The notes: generated from the letters alone by a model not told the origin. DNA of 32,840 bases from CAYJAY01 sp964370715 (GCA_964370715.1 CAYJKJ010000023.1:1-32840), one strand, 5' to 3'. Positions 23,823-31,279 are shown, counted from the first letter of the stretch. Translations and numbers: made by a program.

Positions 23823-25142
23823 CTATTCGTTCTCCTTTGATTTTCTGAATGGTGGGGGAAGATAGGCATCGGCATCATCGTTGCCCGTCATATACTGCAC
23901 ACGCTCTTTCATTCGGAATATGCAATCATCTTCCTTTGAAAACCGCAGTATAACGTCCTCTGCAAACGCCTTACAGGAGGGCGCACCGCAACAACCGCAA
24001 TCGATGCCGGGAAGCGTTTCTTCAAACTTTTTGATCTCTTGAAGTTTTGCAAAAGCTTGGGTTACATCGGTGTCTAGTTGCCATATTGGGGTGTAGCTCA
24101 GTTCATGTTCCCACGCTATTTTATCGTTAAGGTCTTTTATCTTGCTTGATTTATTCATCGAAACGGGAAGATATTTCATGAGATGGCGAACCCTTGTTTT
24201 GGCGGCATAGGGATTTTCAACGGTGAGGCAACCACCAACGCAACCTTGGGTGCAAGAATTAATCTCGAGAAATTCAACATCGGGGAGTTTGTCGTCTTCG
24301 ATATCTTCCAGTATTCGAATAACGTTTTCGATACCGTCTACAGCGAGATAGCTGTCTTTCAAAAGCGAAGCGCTTTCGCCGCCCGACACAGCCCAGCCAA
24401 CCCCGATTAGACCGGTTGTCACGGAAAGTTCCGGTTCGGTTATGTTTTTCATCTCGGGCAACAACAGTTTATAGACCTCGTTCATCGCCAAAGCTCCGTC
24501 CATAACGGGGTTTTCAAGCCCAACGGGGCTTCTTGCCGCCGTCACCTTTGCGGCGCATGGCGAGATGAAAAACACCCCGATTTCGTTGGGGGAAAGCCCT
24601 GTCTTTTCGCTAGCCGCTATTCTAGCAAGCATCGCCGCAAGCTCGACCGGAGCAGCATATGGAACAACGTTTGCAACAAGGTCGGGGAAACGCTTTTTAA
24701 TGAGCCGTATGCAGGCAGGACAGGCGGACGAGATAAGCGGCTTTTCGGTGTTGGAGTCTTTCAAAAGAGATCTCGTGTGTTCCGATATTATCTCGGCGGC
24801 GCAAGCCACTTCGAAAACATCGTTGAACCCAATCTTTAAAAGAGCCGACAAAACAACGCTTATGTCGTCGAGATTGTGGAACTGGCCATACAGGCTCGGC
24901 GCCGGCATAGCAACGTTATATTTAAACTGTTTTAGCTTGTCAAAGCTGTCGTAAACTGCGTTTTTTGCCCTGTGTGGGCAAACTTTAATACACTGACCGC
25001 AATCGATACAGCGTTCTTTTATAATCTGCGCCTTTCCGTGGCGAACTCTTATAGCCTCGGTTGGGCAATGTTTTATACAGGTGGTACAACCTTTACACTT
25101 TTCTACATCCAGTGTAACGGAATGAAATTCCATATCGCTCAT
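23823..25142 (-). CDS. HydS-like [FeFe]-hydrogenase (putative sensory, group D type)
   Basis: Iron-sulfur protein with the H-cluster domain of [FeFe]-hydrogenases. Domains in order: two [4Fe-4S] ferredoxin motifs (Cys16/19/22/26 and Cys45/48/51/55), a shortened hydrogenase domain, and a C-terminal four-cysteine Fe-S domain (CGCCGAPSC, Cys382/384/385/390). The H-cluster ligands are all present: Cys141 (SSACPAC), Cys196 (SPCAAK), Cys297 and Cys301 (SCTQGC). Ala140 replaces the proton-relay cysteine of CpI, and Met of the MPC motif is Ser, so catalysis should be slow. That pattern, together with DRTGG, ATPase and PHP neighbours, matches putative sensory HydS proteins rather than the catalytic HydA. 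AGAGGT precedes ATG 25142. No HydEFG maturase is in the window. Confidence 0.8.
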   Translation of the reverse strand: MSDMEFHSVTLDVEKCKGCTTCIKHCPTEAIRVRHGKAQIIKERCIDCGQCIKVCPHRAKNAVYDSFDKLKQFKYNVAMPAPSLYGQFHNLDDISVVLSALLKIGFNDVFEVACAAEIISEHTRSLLKDSNTEKPLISSACPACIRLIKKRFPDLVANVVPYAAPVELAAMLARIAASEKTGLSPNEIGVFFISPCAAKVTAARSPVGLENPVMDGALAMNEVYKLLLPEMKNITEPELSVTTGLIGVGWAVSGGESASLLKDSYLAVDGIENVIRILEDIEDDKLPDVEFLEINSCTQGCVGGCLTVENPYAAKTRVRHLMKYLPVSMNKSSKIKDLNDKIAWEHELSYTPIWQLDTDVTQAFAKLQEIKKFEETLPGIDCGCCGAPSCKAFAEDVILRFSKEDDCIFRMKERVQYMTGNDDADAYLPPPFRKSKENE

Positions 25143-25166
25143 GGGCAGACCTCTTTAATATAAAAA

Positions 25167-25592
25167 TTAAACAATATTAACCGTCATGGTTATCTCGGTG
25201 CCTTTGCCTACTTCGCTTTCAACCACCATATCATCGCTCCACTTTTTCATGTTGGGAAGCCCCATTCCGGCGCCAAACCCTAGGTTTCTTGCTTTGTCGC
25301 TTGCGGTTGAATAGCCTTCTTGCATAGCAAGACCGATATCGGGAATTCCGGGTCCTGTGTCTTGAAGGTTGATGATGACTTTGTCGGGGAAGATAGAGGT
25401 TTCGGCTTTTCCGCCGTTTGCATGGATAACCATGTTTATCTCGCCCTCATACATACAGATAGAAACTTTGCGAATAATAGCAGACGGAAACCCCAGTTGC
25501 TTAAGCGTTTTTTTAACTTCGCTAGAGGCAGTTCCCGCCGCCGTGAAATCATTTCCGTCGACAGTGTGGCTTAAAATAACAGCTTCAGACAT
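25167..25592 (-). CDS. RsbW/SpoIIAB-like ATP-binding protein (HATPase)
   Basis: A 141-residue GHKL ATPase of the anti-sigma-factor serine kinase type. The N-box is ICMYEGEINMVIHANGG (about 45-61), the G1 box LQDTGPGIPD (about 76-85), and the G2 region GFGAGMGLPNMKKWSD (about 104-119). There is no sensor or dimerisation domain of a histidine kinase, so a Ser/Thr kinase or protein-binding role is expected. ATG 25592 is preferred over an upstream start because GGGGAG lies seven bases before it. It lies two bases after the first DRTGG gene and 24 before HydS. What it phosphorylates or binds is not indicated; no STAS or sigma gene is nearby. Confidence 0.82.
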   Translation of the reverse strand: MSEAVILSHTVDGNDFTAAGTASSEVKKTLKQLGFPSAIIRKVSICMYEGEINMVIHANGGKAETSIFPDKVIINLQDTGPGIPDIGLAMQEGYSTASDKARNLGFGAGMGLPNMKKWSDDMVVESEVGKGTEITMTVNIV

Positions 25593-25594
25593 CT

Positions 25595-25942
25595 TTATAC
25601 TCCCCTTTGGTTGAAACCGTTGGAATAAAGAACCCCGCAAGCTTCATACATTCTGTATTCTGTTGAAAGAATAACTATCTCGTTTTCTTCCGCAAGGTCT
25701 ATCATAGCAGGGTCGGGGGTTTTTCCTCGAACTAAAACTATACATTTCATATCCATCATTTCGGCGGTTCTTATCGTTTGTTGGTTAACAAGCCCCGTTA
25801 AAAGAACCGCTTGATCTTTAACAAAAGCCAAAACATCGCTCATAAGGTCGGAACCGCAAGCAGAGTTGACTTCGCTTTCGAGAAGATGTTCGCCGGCAAA
25901 AACTTGTGCTTCGAGTAGATTTTTAATTTCAATGATTTTCAT
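25595..25942 (-). CDS. DRTGG-domain protein (HydS operon, first gene)
   Basis: A 115-residue DRTGG-domain protein, related to the second copy in the operon (ACGSDLMSDVLAF aligns with CYAGDLLSRVISS, and IVILSTEYRMYEACG with IPIIKSSKDVYTL). TTGGAG lies six bases before ATG 25942, which is chosen over an extension to 25954. It opens the five-gene minus-strand operon DRTGG / HATPase / HydS / DRTGG / PHP. Ligand and partner are unknown. Confidence 0.75.
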   Translation of the reverse strand: MKIIEIKNLLEAQVFAGEHLLESEVNSACGSDLMSDVLAFVKDQAVLLTGLVNQQTIRTAEMMDMKCIVLVRGKTPDPAMIDLAEENEIVILSTEYRMYEACGVLYSNGFNQRGV

Positions 25943-25980
25943 AAATAACTCCAATATGTAATATAATATTAATAAAACTA

Positions 25981-26012
25981 AGCGGAATGCAGGAATCTAT
26001 ATTCGTTCCGCT
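25981..26012 (-). terminator. Terminator of the histidine-phosphatase gene
   Basis: AGCGGAA (25981-25987) pairs with TTCCGCT (26006-26012), with an inner GAAT/ATTC stem, then a T-rich stretch (TAGTTTTATT) on the minus strand. It separates the gene from the HydS operon downstream on the same strand. Confidence 0.65.
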
Positions 26013-26029
26013 GTCATTTAACTTTATGT

Positions 26030-26734
26030 TTAATATGTTTCCTCTTCTTCGGTGTCCCAGTTGTAGTCTTCGGGGTAGGGGTCTTTTCCGAAATCGTCAT
26101 AAAGATAATCTTTGCTATGTTCGGAAAAAGGAACTTCGCTTATAACTTCAAGCACCGGTTCACGCAAAAACAACGTTTGATCCGCCATTACGCAAAAGCC
26201 ATGCCCGGGGGGCGGGTTCCAATCATACTGCGGTTTTTTAGGATACGCTATTCCCGATAGTATGTTGGCGATAACGCTAGCGTGGGTGACGACGGCGGCA
26301 GAACCTATCTTTTGTTTCATCATGTCGAGAACTATCTCTCGAGCGCCCAAAAGACAGCGGAAATAAAACTCACGAGGGTTTTCTGCACCTTCCGGTATTA
26401 TGGAAGAATTTGGAGAAATGAACTTTTGGAACTCATCGTCGTCTTTGAGTTGTTCAAGGCTCTTTCCTTCATATATACCAAACGAAGTTTCGATAAGATT
26501 TTGGTTTGTTTCGGTTTCAACGCCGGGATATAAAATGTCGGCGGTTTCGGTTGCTCTTAGAAGGGGAGAGCAATAAACCCTTTCAACATAGGGGTATCTG
26601 TAGCTTTCTATCGCCTTGACAAGCTCGGCACGCCCAAGCTCGGAAAGAGGGATGTCGGTCGACCCACAGTATAGCCCTTGTTCGTTTGCTTTGGTTAGTC
26701 CTGTTCTTATTAAATAGAGTTTATATGTTTTCAA
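26030..26734 (-). CDS. Histidine-phosphatase-family protein with RTG in place of RHG
   Basis: A 234-residue member of the phosphoglycerate mutase-like superfamily, by the N-terminal LIRTGLTKANEQGLYCGSTD, SPLLRATETA (with Arg60), the FGIYEG segment and VVTHASVIANIL (with His151). The phosphate-accepting histidine of the RHG motif is Thr11 (codon ACA), while the second His, both arginines and Glu82 (LIETSFG) remain. The enzyme should not form the usual phosphohistidine and may be inactive or a binding protein. A long acidic tail (YPEDYNWDTEEEETY) follows. The start is TTG 26734, with AGGAAGG at normal distance. It is divergent from the XRE gene, with the XRE promoter in between. Confidence 0.78.
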   Translation of the reverse strand: MKTYKLYLIRTGLTKANEQGLYCGSTDIPLSELGRAELVKAIESYRYPYVERVYCSPLLRATETADILYPGVETETNQNLIETSFGIYEGKSLEQLKDDDEFQKFISPNSSIIPEGAENPREFYFRCLLGAREIVLDMMKQKIGSAAVVTHASVIANILSGIAYPKKPQYDWNPPPGHGFCVMADQTLFLREPVLEVISEVPFSEHSKDYLYDDFGKDPYPEDYNWDTEEEETY

Positions 26735-26788
26735 TAGAAAAACCTTCCTATATTTTATTATAATTTATTAAAAAAAATCGAAAAAATA

Positions 26789-26817
26789 TTTACAACACCC
26801 GATAATTAATGTATAAT
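26789..26817 (+). promoter_or_regulatory. Promoter of the XRE regulator gene
   Basis: TTTACA (26789-26794), a 17-base spacer and a perfect TATAAT (26812-26817), about 40 bases upstream of the start. One mismatch in the -35. Confidence 0.75.
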
Positions 26818-26859
26818 CTTAAATACTCATAGTATTAAACTTTGATAGGGGTAAGAAAT

Positions 26860-27555
26860 ATGGCTGAAAGTGGCTTTAATAGAATATTGACCCTTTTGCG
26901 AAAAGAGAAGGGAATAACTCAAAAAGAGGCTGCCGCCGCTTTGGGGGTTTCTCAAGCATTGCTTTCCCACTATGAAAAAGGAATTAGAGAATGTGGGCTC
27001 GATTTTATCGTTAGAGTTGCAGACTACTATGAAGTCTCTTGCGATTATCTTTTGGGTCGTTCTCCCGACCGAAGCGGTTTAACGTTGACGGTTGATGAAC
27101 TTCCGGAAGGGGATTCAAAACAAGACGGCATATATAAAGGGAGCGTTTTGCCAACCCTTAATAAAAAACTAATAACAAACTCTATTGCGCTATTATACGA
27201 CCTATTAAGCAAAAATCCCGAAAAAAATTTAGTTGGCGAGATATCAAACTATCTTATGCTTGCGGTTTATAAAATGTTTCGTTTGGTTTTCCGTTCTAAT
27301 TCGGAAAACAAAGAGAATATGTTTTCGGTTAAAAGTTCTGTCTATTCGGGATATGCCGACGCTAAAATGACGATTAGCGAAACCAACGCATACGCTATTC
27401 TTAAAGGCGAAAAGGTTGACGACATAGTTCCGTTGAAATCTACCGAAGAATTTGCGTTGTCTACTGAAAAGATAAACAAAGACTATCCGCTTTATGCATC
27501 GTCGCTTTATAACTTGATTAAACAATGCGAAAACAATCTTGGGGGAAAAAGCTAG
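26860..27555 (+). CDS. XRE-family helix-turn-helix regulator
   Basis: A 231-residue regulator with an N-terminal Cro/CI-type helix-turn-helix (about residues 5-60): ILTLLRKEKGITQKEAAAAL, VSQALLSHYEKGIR and LDFIVRVADYYEVSCDYLLG, a classic layout. The remaining ~165 residues are helical and match no domain I recognise; a KMTISETNAYAILKGEK stretch may bind a ligand. ATG 26860 is supported by a TAGGGGTAAG site, and the upstream TTG at 26842 would overlap the predicted transcript start. It is monocistronic, with its own promoter and terminators. Target genes are unknown; the divergent histidine-phosphatase homologue is a candidate. Confidence 0.82.
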   Translation: MAESGFNRILTLLRKEKGITQKEAAAALGVSQALLSHYEKGIRECGLDFIVRVADYYEVSCDYLLGRSPDRSGLTLTVDELPEGDSKQDGIYKGSVLPTLNKKLITNSIALLYDLLSKNPEKNLVGEISNYLMLAVYKMFRLVFRSNSENKENMFSVKSSVYSGYADAKMTISETNAYAILKGEKVDDIVPLKSTEEFALSTEKINKDYPLYASSLYNLIKQCENNLGGKS

Positions 27556-27563
27556 AGCTTTTT
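27546..27563 (+). terminator. Terminator overlapping the XRE stop codon
   Basis: AAAAAGC (27546-27552) pairs with GCTTTTT (27557-27563) and runs into TGTTTTTA. The loop contains the TAG stop codon itself. Confidence 0.6.
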
Positions 27564-27627
27564 GTTTTTATAACCCGAACTACAACGAGTTGCCGCTCTG
27601 GCAACGAAATAAACGATAGAATTAAAT

Positions 27628-27673
27628 ACTTGGCTGTGATGAAATTTGTTTTTTATCATTCGCCAAGTTTTTT
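27628..27673 (+). terminator. Second terminator downstream of the XRE gene
   Basis: ACTTGGC (27628-27634) pairs with GCCAAGT (27662-27668), with an inner GATGA/TCATT pairing, followed by six T. The convergent HAD gene ends at 27727, so this may act on both strands. Confidence 0.75.
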
Positions 27674-27726
27674 GTTTTTCGACAAAAAACGACAAGAGGT
27701 AAAGAAAAAAATTTTTAGGAAACAAC

Positions 27727-28377
27727 CTAGTTGTTTTCCCCTTGAATATAATCTATAACATCCAGAAGGCTGTCGCAAACCTTAACGGCGTTGACCGAGT
27801 TTTGCGGAACGATTAGATCTTTAACGCATATGACGGGAATTCCGGCAAGCGTTGCCGCTTCGATTCCTTGGCTTGAATCTTCAAGAACAAGGCATTGTTG
27901 TTTTTCAAAATCGAAATGTTCATATGTTTTTAGAAACAGTTCGGGGTCGGGCTTTGCTCTTGCTACCATATCTCCGAATATTCTAAAATCCATTCGGTCG
28001 TATATATTTGCTTTTTTTAGGATGTTTTGGGCGTGTGCTGTTGGCGAAGAACTCGCAACAGCTTTTTTAATATTGTTTTTTTCGAGATAGTCGAAAAGTT
28101 CAAACAATCCGGCTTTTGTTGGAACGGGATTGTTTTCGCAATAATCAAACAAGTTTTTGGCAACAAGATCGGGAACTTTGTCGATGCCTTCGATGTCGGG
28201 ATATGCTTTTATAAAGTTTTCCGCAATCTCTTCATCGGAAAAACCGATATATCCGCAGTATTCCTCGACAGAAAAAACTTTGTTGAACGAGGATAGAACG
28301 TTGTTCCATATATCGTATGCTACCGTTTCGCTATCTACCATTAATCCGTCCATGTCAAATATAACAAGCTTTATCAT
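27727..28377 (-). CDS. HAD-family phosphatase, beta-phosphoglucomutase-like
   Basis: A 216-residue haloacid-dehalogenase hydrolase. Motif I is VIFDMDGLMVDSE (nucleophile Asp8, acid/base Asp10), a helical cap follows, motif II is AVASSSPT, motif III lysine is in ARAKPDPELF and motif IV is LVLEDSSQGIEAA. VFDMDGLMVDSE and the LEDSxxG pattern are those of the beta-phosphoglucomutase/phosphatase branch, so a sugar phosphate or nucleotide is a likely substrate, but this is not resolved by sequence. It is the last gene of the dcd-coaX-ECF operon, five bases after the transporter gene. Confidence 0.78.
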   Translation of the reverse strand: MIKLVIFDMDGLMVDSETVAYDIWNNVLSSFNKVFSVEEYCGYIGFSDEEIAENFIKAYPDIEGIDKVPDLVAKNLFDYCENNPVPTKAGLFELFDYLEKNNIKKAVASSSPTAHAQNILKKANIYDRMDFRIFGDMVARAKPDPELFLKTYEHFDFEKQQCLVLEDSSQGIEAATLAGIPVICVKDLIVPQNSVNAVKVCDSLLDVIDYIQGENN

Positions 28378-28382
28378 AAATA

Positions 28383-28994
28383 TTAATCCTTTAATCCTTT
28401 ATTTACAGTTGGTAATATAAATTTTCCGATAGTTCCAACGAGAATTAGCGATATAATTGCTTCAAACAAACCATTAGCCCCAACAAAAGCGATAAAGAAT
28501 GTGAAGAAATTTTCAACCCCGAATGAATTCATAATCGCTACTATTTCGCTTGATGTTCCGAAAAGCAAAACGATAATAATAAAGAACAAAACAGTGTTTG
28601 ATACGGCGGCCAAAGCTCCTGTTAAGGAGCAGGTGAAAAAATCTTTTAGCTTTGTTTTTTTCAACAGATAAAATGAAAGCCCACAGAGATAGCCGGCGGC
28701 TATTCTTGGCGCAAGACAAAGGACAAACGTTGAATAGGGGTTTATAGAAAGCAACATCACGCCAAACGGAGAAAACCCAAAACATTGAGCAAAGCTTGCC
28801 AAACCAAACACAACTCCGAAAAAAGCGCCGGCGGTAGGCCCTAGGATTATTGCGCCCAAAGCTACCGGAATCATTAAAAGAGATATCTCGACTGCGCTAA
28901 TTTTAAGGAAGCCTAGCGGGGTTATTGCCATAACGATGATGATGGCGGTGAACATAGAATAAAGAACCAGTTGTCTTGTTTTGGATGTTTTCAT
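28383..28994 (-). CDS. ECF transporter S component, probably for pantothenate (PanT-like)
   Basis: Substrate-binding membrane subunit of an energy-coupling-factor vitamin importer, 203 residues with about six hydrophobic helices and the characteristic N-terminal AlaArg-less KTRQLVLYSMFTAIIIVMA start and ILGPTAGAFFGVVFGL loop. The general EcfA/EcfT module would be shared and lies elsewhere. Its start overlaps the coaX stop by one base (TAATG), so it is translated with pantothenate kinase; this is the main reason for naming pantothenate as the substrate. Substrate assignment is inference from context. Confidence 0.75.
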   Translation of the reverse strand: MKTSKTRQLVLYSMFTAIIIVMAITPLGFLKISAVEISLLMIPVALGAIILGPTAGAFFGVVFGLASFAQCFGFSPFGVMLLSINPYSTFVLCLAPRIAAGYLCGLSFYLLKKTKLKDFFTCSLTGALAAVSNTVLFFIIIVLLFGTSSEIVAIMNSFGVENFFTFFIAFVGANGLFEAIISLILVGTIGKFILPTVNKGLKD

Positions 28995-29773
28995 TAGTTG
29001 TTTCCTTTCGGGATGTTTATCTCGTATATCTCTTTGAGACCGTCGAGCAAAATCATGTCATCTAATATTATATCATGCTTACAAAACGGGATGACTTTAG
29101 AGGCAAGCCCGCCCGTTGCAACTATCTTTGCTTTTGCGCCCAGTTGTTTGTTGTATAGGTCGCAAAGCCCGTCGAGCATGGCGGCAGTTCCGAGAATTGC
29201 CCCCGATTTAAGCGCATCCGACGTTGTTCTGCCAATCGGGTTTTTGGGTGCATCAAACGTGAACCCATGAAGCAGCGAGGTGTTGCCGATGAGAGCATCT
29301 GTCGAGGTTCGAAGCCCCGGTATTATTGAGCCGCCGAGAAAGTCGCCGTTTTTGTCGATGGCGGTGAGTGTTGTTGCTGTTCCCATATCTATGATAATGA
29401 GCGGAAATCCATGTTTTGCTTTTGCCCCAACTGCCGCCGCAACGAGATCTGCGCCGACCGCCAACGGATTTTCGAGCTTGATGTTCATGTTGATCTTTGT
29501 TGTAGCATCGATTATCATAGGTTCGATATTGAACAAACGCTTGACCGCTTGGCGAAGATATTCCGTGAGGCTTGGAACAACCGAACCGATAACCGCCCCC
29601 GATATCTCGCTTTGCGAAACGTTGTAGAGCGAAAGAATGTTGCTAATTTCAACGGCATATTGATCCGGCATTCTTTTTTTGTCGGAAGAAATTCTCGAAA
29701 TAAACTTTATGTTTTCATCATCAAAACAACCTAGAACTATATTGGTATTCCCGATATCAACACATAAAATCAT
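28994..29773 (-). CDS. coaX: Type III pantothenate kinase
   Basis: Phosphorylates pantothenate, the first step of coenzyme A synthesis. The 259-residue length and motifs fit CoaX: DIGNTNIVLG (6-15) for ATP phosphate binding, the pantothenate-site NPLAVGADLVAAAVGA (about 102-117) with its GAD, IIDMGTATTLTAID (about 127-140) and GGSIIPGLRTSTDAL. Unlike type I and II enzymes it needs a monovalent cation and is not inhibited by CoA. It lies 18 bases after the dCMP deaminase gene and is coupled to the ECF S component, which would supply its substrate. Confidence 0.93.
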   Translation of the reverse strand: MILCVDIGNTNIVLGCFDDENIKFISRISSDKKRMPDQYAVEISNILSLYNVSQSEISGAVIGSVVPSLTEYLRQAVKRLFNIEPMIIDATTKINMNIKLENPLAVGADLVAAAVGAKAKHGFPLIIIDMGTATTLTAIDKNGDFLGGSIIPGLRTSTDALIGNTSLLHGFTFDAPKNPIGRTTSDALKSGAILGTAAMLDGLCDLYNKQLGAKAKIVATGGLASKVIPFCKHDIILDDMILLDGLKEIYEINIPKGNN

Positions 29774-29791
29774 ATTGGTTTTCGCCTTTCT

Positions 29792-30283
29792 CTAGTATCC
29801 GCCTCTTTCGCTGTCGATCGTCGAATCGTTCATAATCCATTCCGATTCAACATCAACAACGACATAGGTGTCGTTGGTTCTTCTTATGATAACCGTTTTA
29901 ATTCCGGCATTTATTATGAAGCGCTTGCACATCGAACAGGCGTTTGCATCTGCTACGAGTTCGCCGTTTGCCTCCTCGCCGACAAGATAAAGAGTTGCGC
30001 CGATACAATCGGTTCTCGCCGCACTTATGATGGCGTTTGCTTCGGCATGAACCGAGCGACAAAGCTCGTATCTTTCCCCCTTTGGAACGTTGAGTTTTTC
30101 CCGCAAGCAGTAGCCTATGTCGCAACAGTTTTTTCGTCCTCTTGGAGCGCCCGAATAGCCCGAGGCTTTAACTTCATCGTTGCTAACGATTATCGCCCCA
30201 AAGTTTCGGCGCAAACAAGTTCCCCTTTGCAAAACGGAACCCGCTATGTCAAGGTAATAGTTGATCTTGTCTCGACGTTTCAT
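29792..30283 (-). CDS. dCMP deaminase family protein
   Basis: A 163-residue zinc deaminase of the dCMP deaminase/ComEB group, expected to convert dCMP to dUMP for thymidylate synthesis. The zinc site has His79 and catalytic Glu81 (SVHAEANAI) and Cys116 and Cys119 (ACSMC; the usual Pro before the first Cys is Ala). The N-terminal RGTCLRRNFGAIIV and SGYSGAPRG segments are typical of the family. The ATG follows AGGAAGGA at 11-base spacing. First gene of the minus-strand operon ending in the HAD gene. Confidence 0.85.
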   Translation of the reverse strand: MKRRDKINYYLDIAGSVLQRGTCLRRNFGAIIVSNDEVKASGYSGAPRGRKNCCDIGYCLREKLNVPKGERYELCRSVHAEANAIISAARTDCIGATLYLVGEEANGELVADANACSMCKRFIINAGIKTVIIRRTNDTYVVVDVESEWIMNDSTIDSERGGY

Positions 30284-30784
30284 TATATGATTAATCCTTC
30301 CTCTTTTAGAAATGACTGCATAAAAACGATGTAGTGATTTTTTGCAGTTTATGAGGTTGCTGATATTCCTTAAAAAACGTTGTATGCTTTTTATATTTAA
30401 TTTAAACAGAATGCAGTTAATAAATATTATACATTATATCAAAATCGTTTTCAAGTATCGGGCGTATACTGCCAGCATTTTGAATATCAATGCTAAAATT
30501 TGAAAATTCTTCCTATTTTAAATAGGAGGATATAAGTCTCATTAATTGGTTTTTACGCTTAAAATACTTAAATTTAGAAAAAATTAATTATTTTGTGGAT
30601 TTAATTTACAATTGTGACATATTTTTCAATAATAACAACAAAATTTACAAAATTTTTTTCATATTTTGAATTTTTGTTATAGATATTTTTTAAAATATAT
30701 GGTATTATATTTATCGGTTGATTGCTTGTTTTTTAACAAACAAACTAAATATTTTATTTTAAGCTTAATCAAGGAGGTTATTCA
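30284..30784. other. 500-base AT-rich region upstream of the hydrogenase operon
   Basis: No gene. From 30454 to 30527 there are three small stems in a row: AGTAT/ATACT (30454-30458, 30466-30470), AGCATT/AATGCT (30474-30479, 30489-30494) and TCCTATT/AATAGGA (30511-30517, 30521-30527). The remainder is very AT-rich with several possible -10 boxes (for example TATTAT at 30703-30708) but no convincing -35 at good spacing. AAGGAGG precedes hydC. Confidence 0.6.
30612..30629. promoter_or_regulatory. Weak candidate Rex operator
   Basis: TTGTGACATATTTTTCAA matches the redox-repressor Rex consensus TTGTGAA-N4-TTCACAA at 11 of 14 fixed positions. Rex control of NADH-linked hydrogenases is known in clostridia. 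In AT-rich DNA this match could be chance. Confidence 0.3.
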
Positions 30785-31276
30785 ATGGCAAAACTAGAAC
30801 CTGCTGTGCCTTTTAAAGGCACAAAAGAACAGCAACAACAGCTGATGGCTTATATTGCTGACAACAAAGAGCTGGAAGGTGCTTTGATGCCGGTTCTTCA
30901 AAAGGCGCAAGAGATATATGGATATCTGCCGATTGAAGTTCAAACGATGATTGCGGAAGGTCTTGAAGTTTCTTTGGAAGAAGTCTTCGGAGTTGCAACA
31001 TTCTATTCACAGTTCTATCTCAATCCAAAGGGCGAATACAAAATTAATGTCTGCATGGGTACAGCCTGTTATGTTAAAGGTGCTGGAGATCTTGTTGACA
31101 GAGTCGGGCTTGAACTTGGAATTAAACCGGGCGGCATAACCGCAGACGGAAAGTTCTCGCTAGATGCTTCTCGATGTATCGGAGCCTGTGGGCTTGCTCC
31201 CGTTATGACGATAAACGAAGATGTTTATGGGCGCATAGTTGCAGATGATGTTGTCGATATCCTCAAAAAATATTAA
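30785..31276 (+). CDS. hydC: NADH-dependent [FeFe]-hydrogenase subunit C (NuoE-like)
   Basis: Small electron-transfer subunit of the multimeric, probably electron-bifurcating hydrogenase that couples NADH and ferredoxin to H2. The 163-residue thioredoxin-fold protein has the four [2Fe-2S] ligands Cys90 and Cys95 (CMGTACYVKG) and Cys131 and Cys135 (CIGACGLAPV), as in NuoE. The N-terminal helical part (VLQKAQEIYGYLP, GVATFYSQF) is standard. A perfect AAGGAGG lies eight bases before ATG 30785. First gene of an operon that continues past the window; the catalytic HydA subunit is expected beyond hydB. Confidence 0.88.
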   Translation: MAKLEPAVPFKGTKEQQQQLMAYIADNKELEGALMPVLQKAQEIYGYLPIEVQTMIAEGLEVSLEEVFGVATFYSQFYLNPKGEYKINVCMGTACYVKGAGDLVDRVGLELGIKPGGITADGKFSLDASRCIGACGLAPVMTINEDVYGRIVADDVVDILKKY

Positions 31277-31279
31277 ATC

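Noticed and set aside
30454..30530. Short frame or AGGAGG-started gene at 30524
   Set aside because: AGGAGG is followed by no ATG/GTG/TTG at workable distance, and the nearest TTG frame ends after about 13 codons. The purine run is part of the TCCTATT/AATAGGA stem.
30727..30740. TTGTTTTTTAACAA as a Rex operator near hydC
   Set aside because: The TTGTT and AACAA arms are only 4 bases apart; the Rex consensus TTGTTAA-N4-TTAACAA places them 8 apart. A T-run explains it better.
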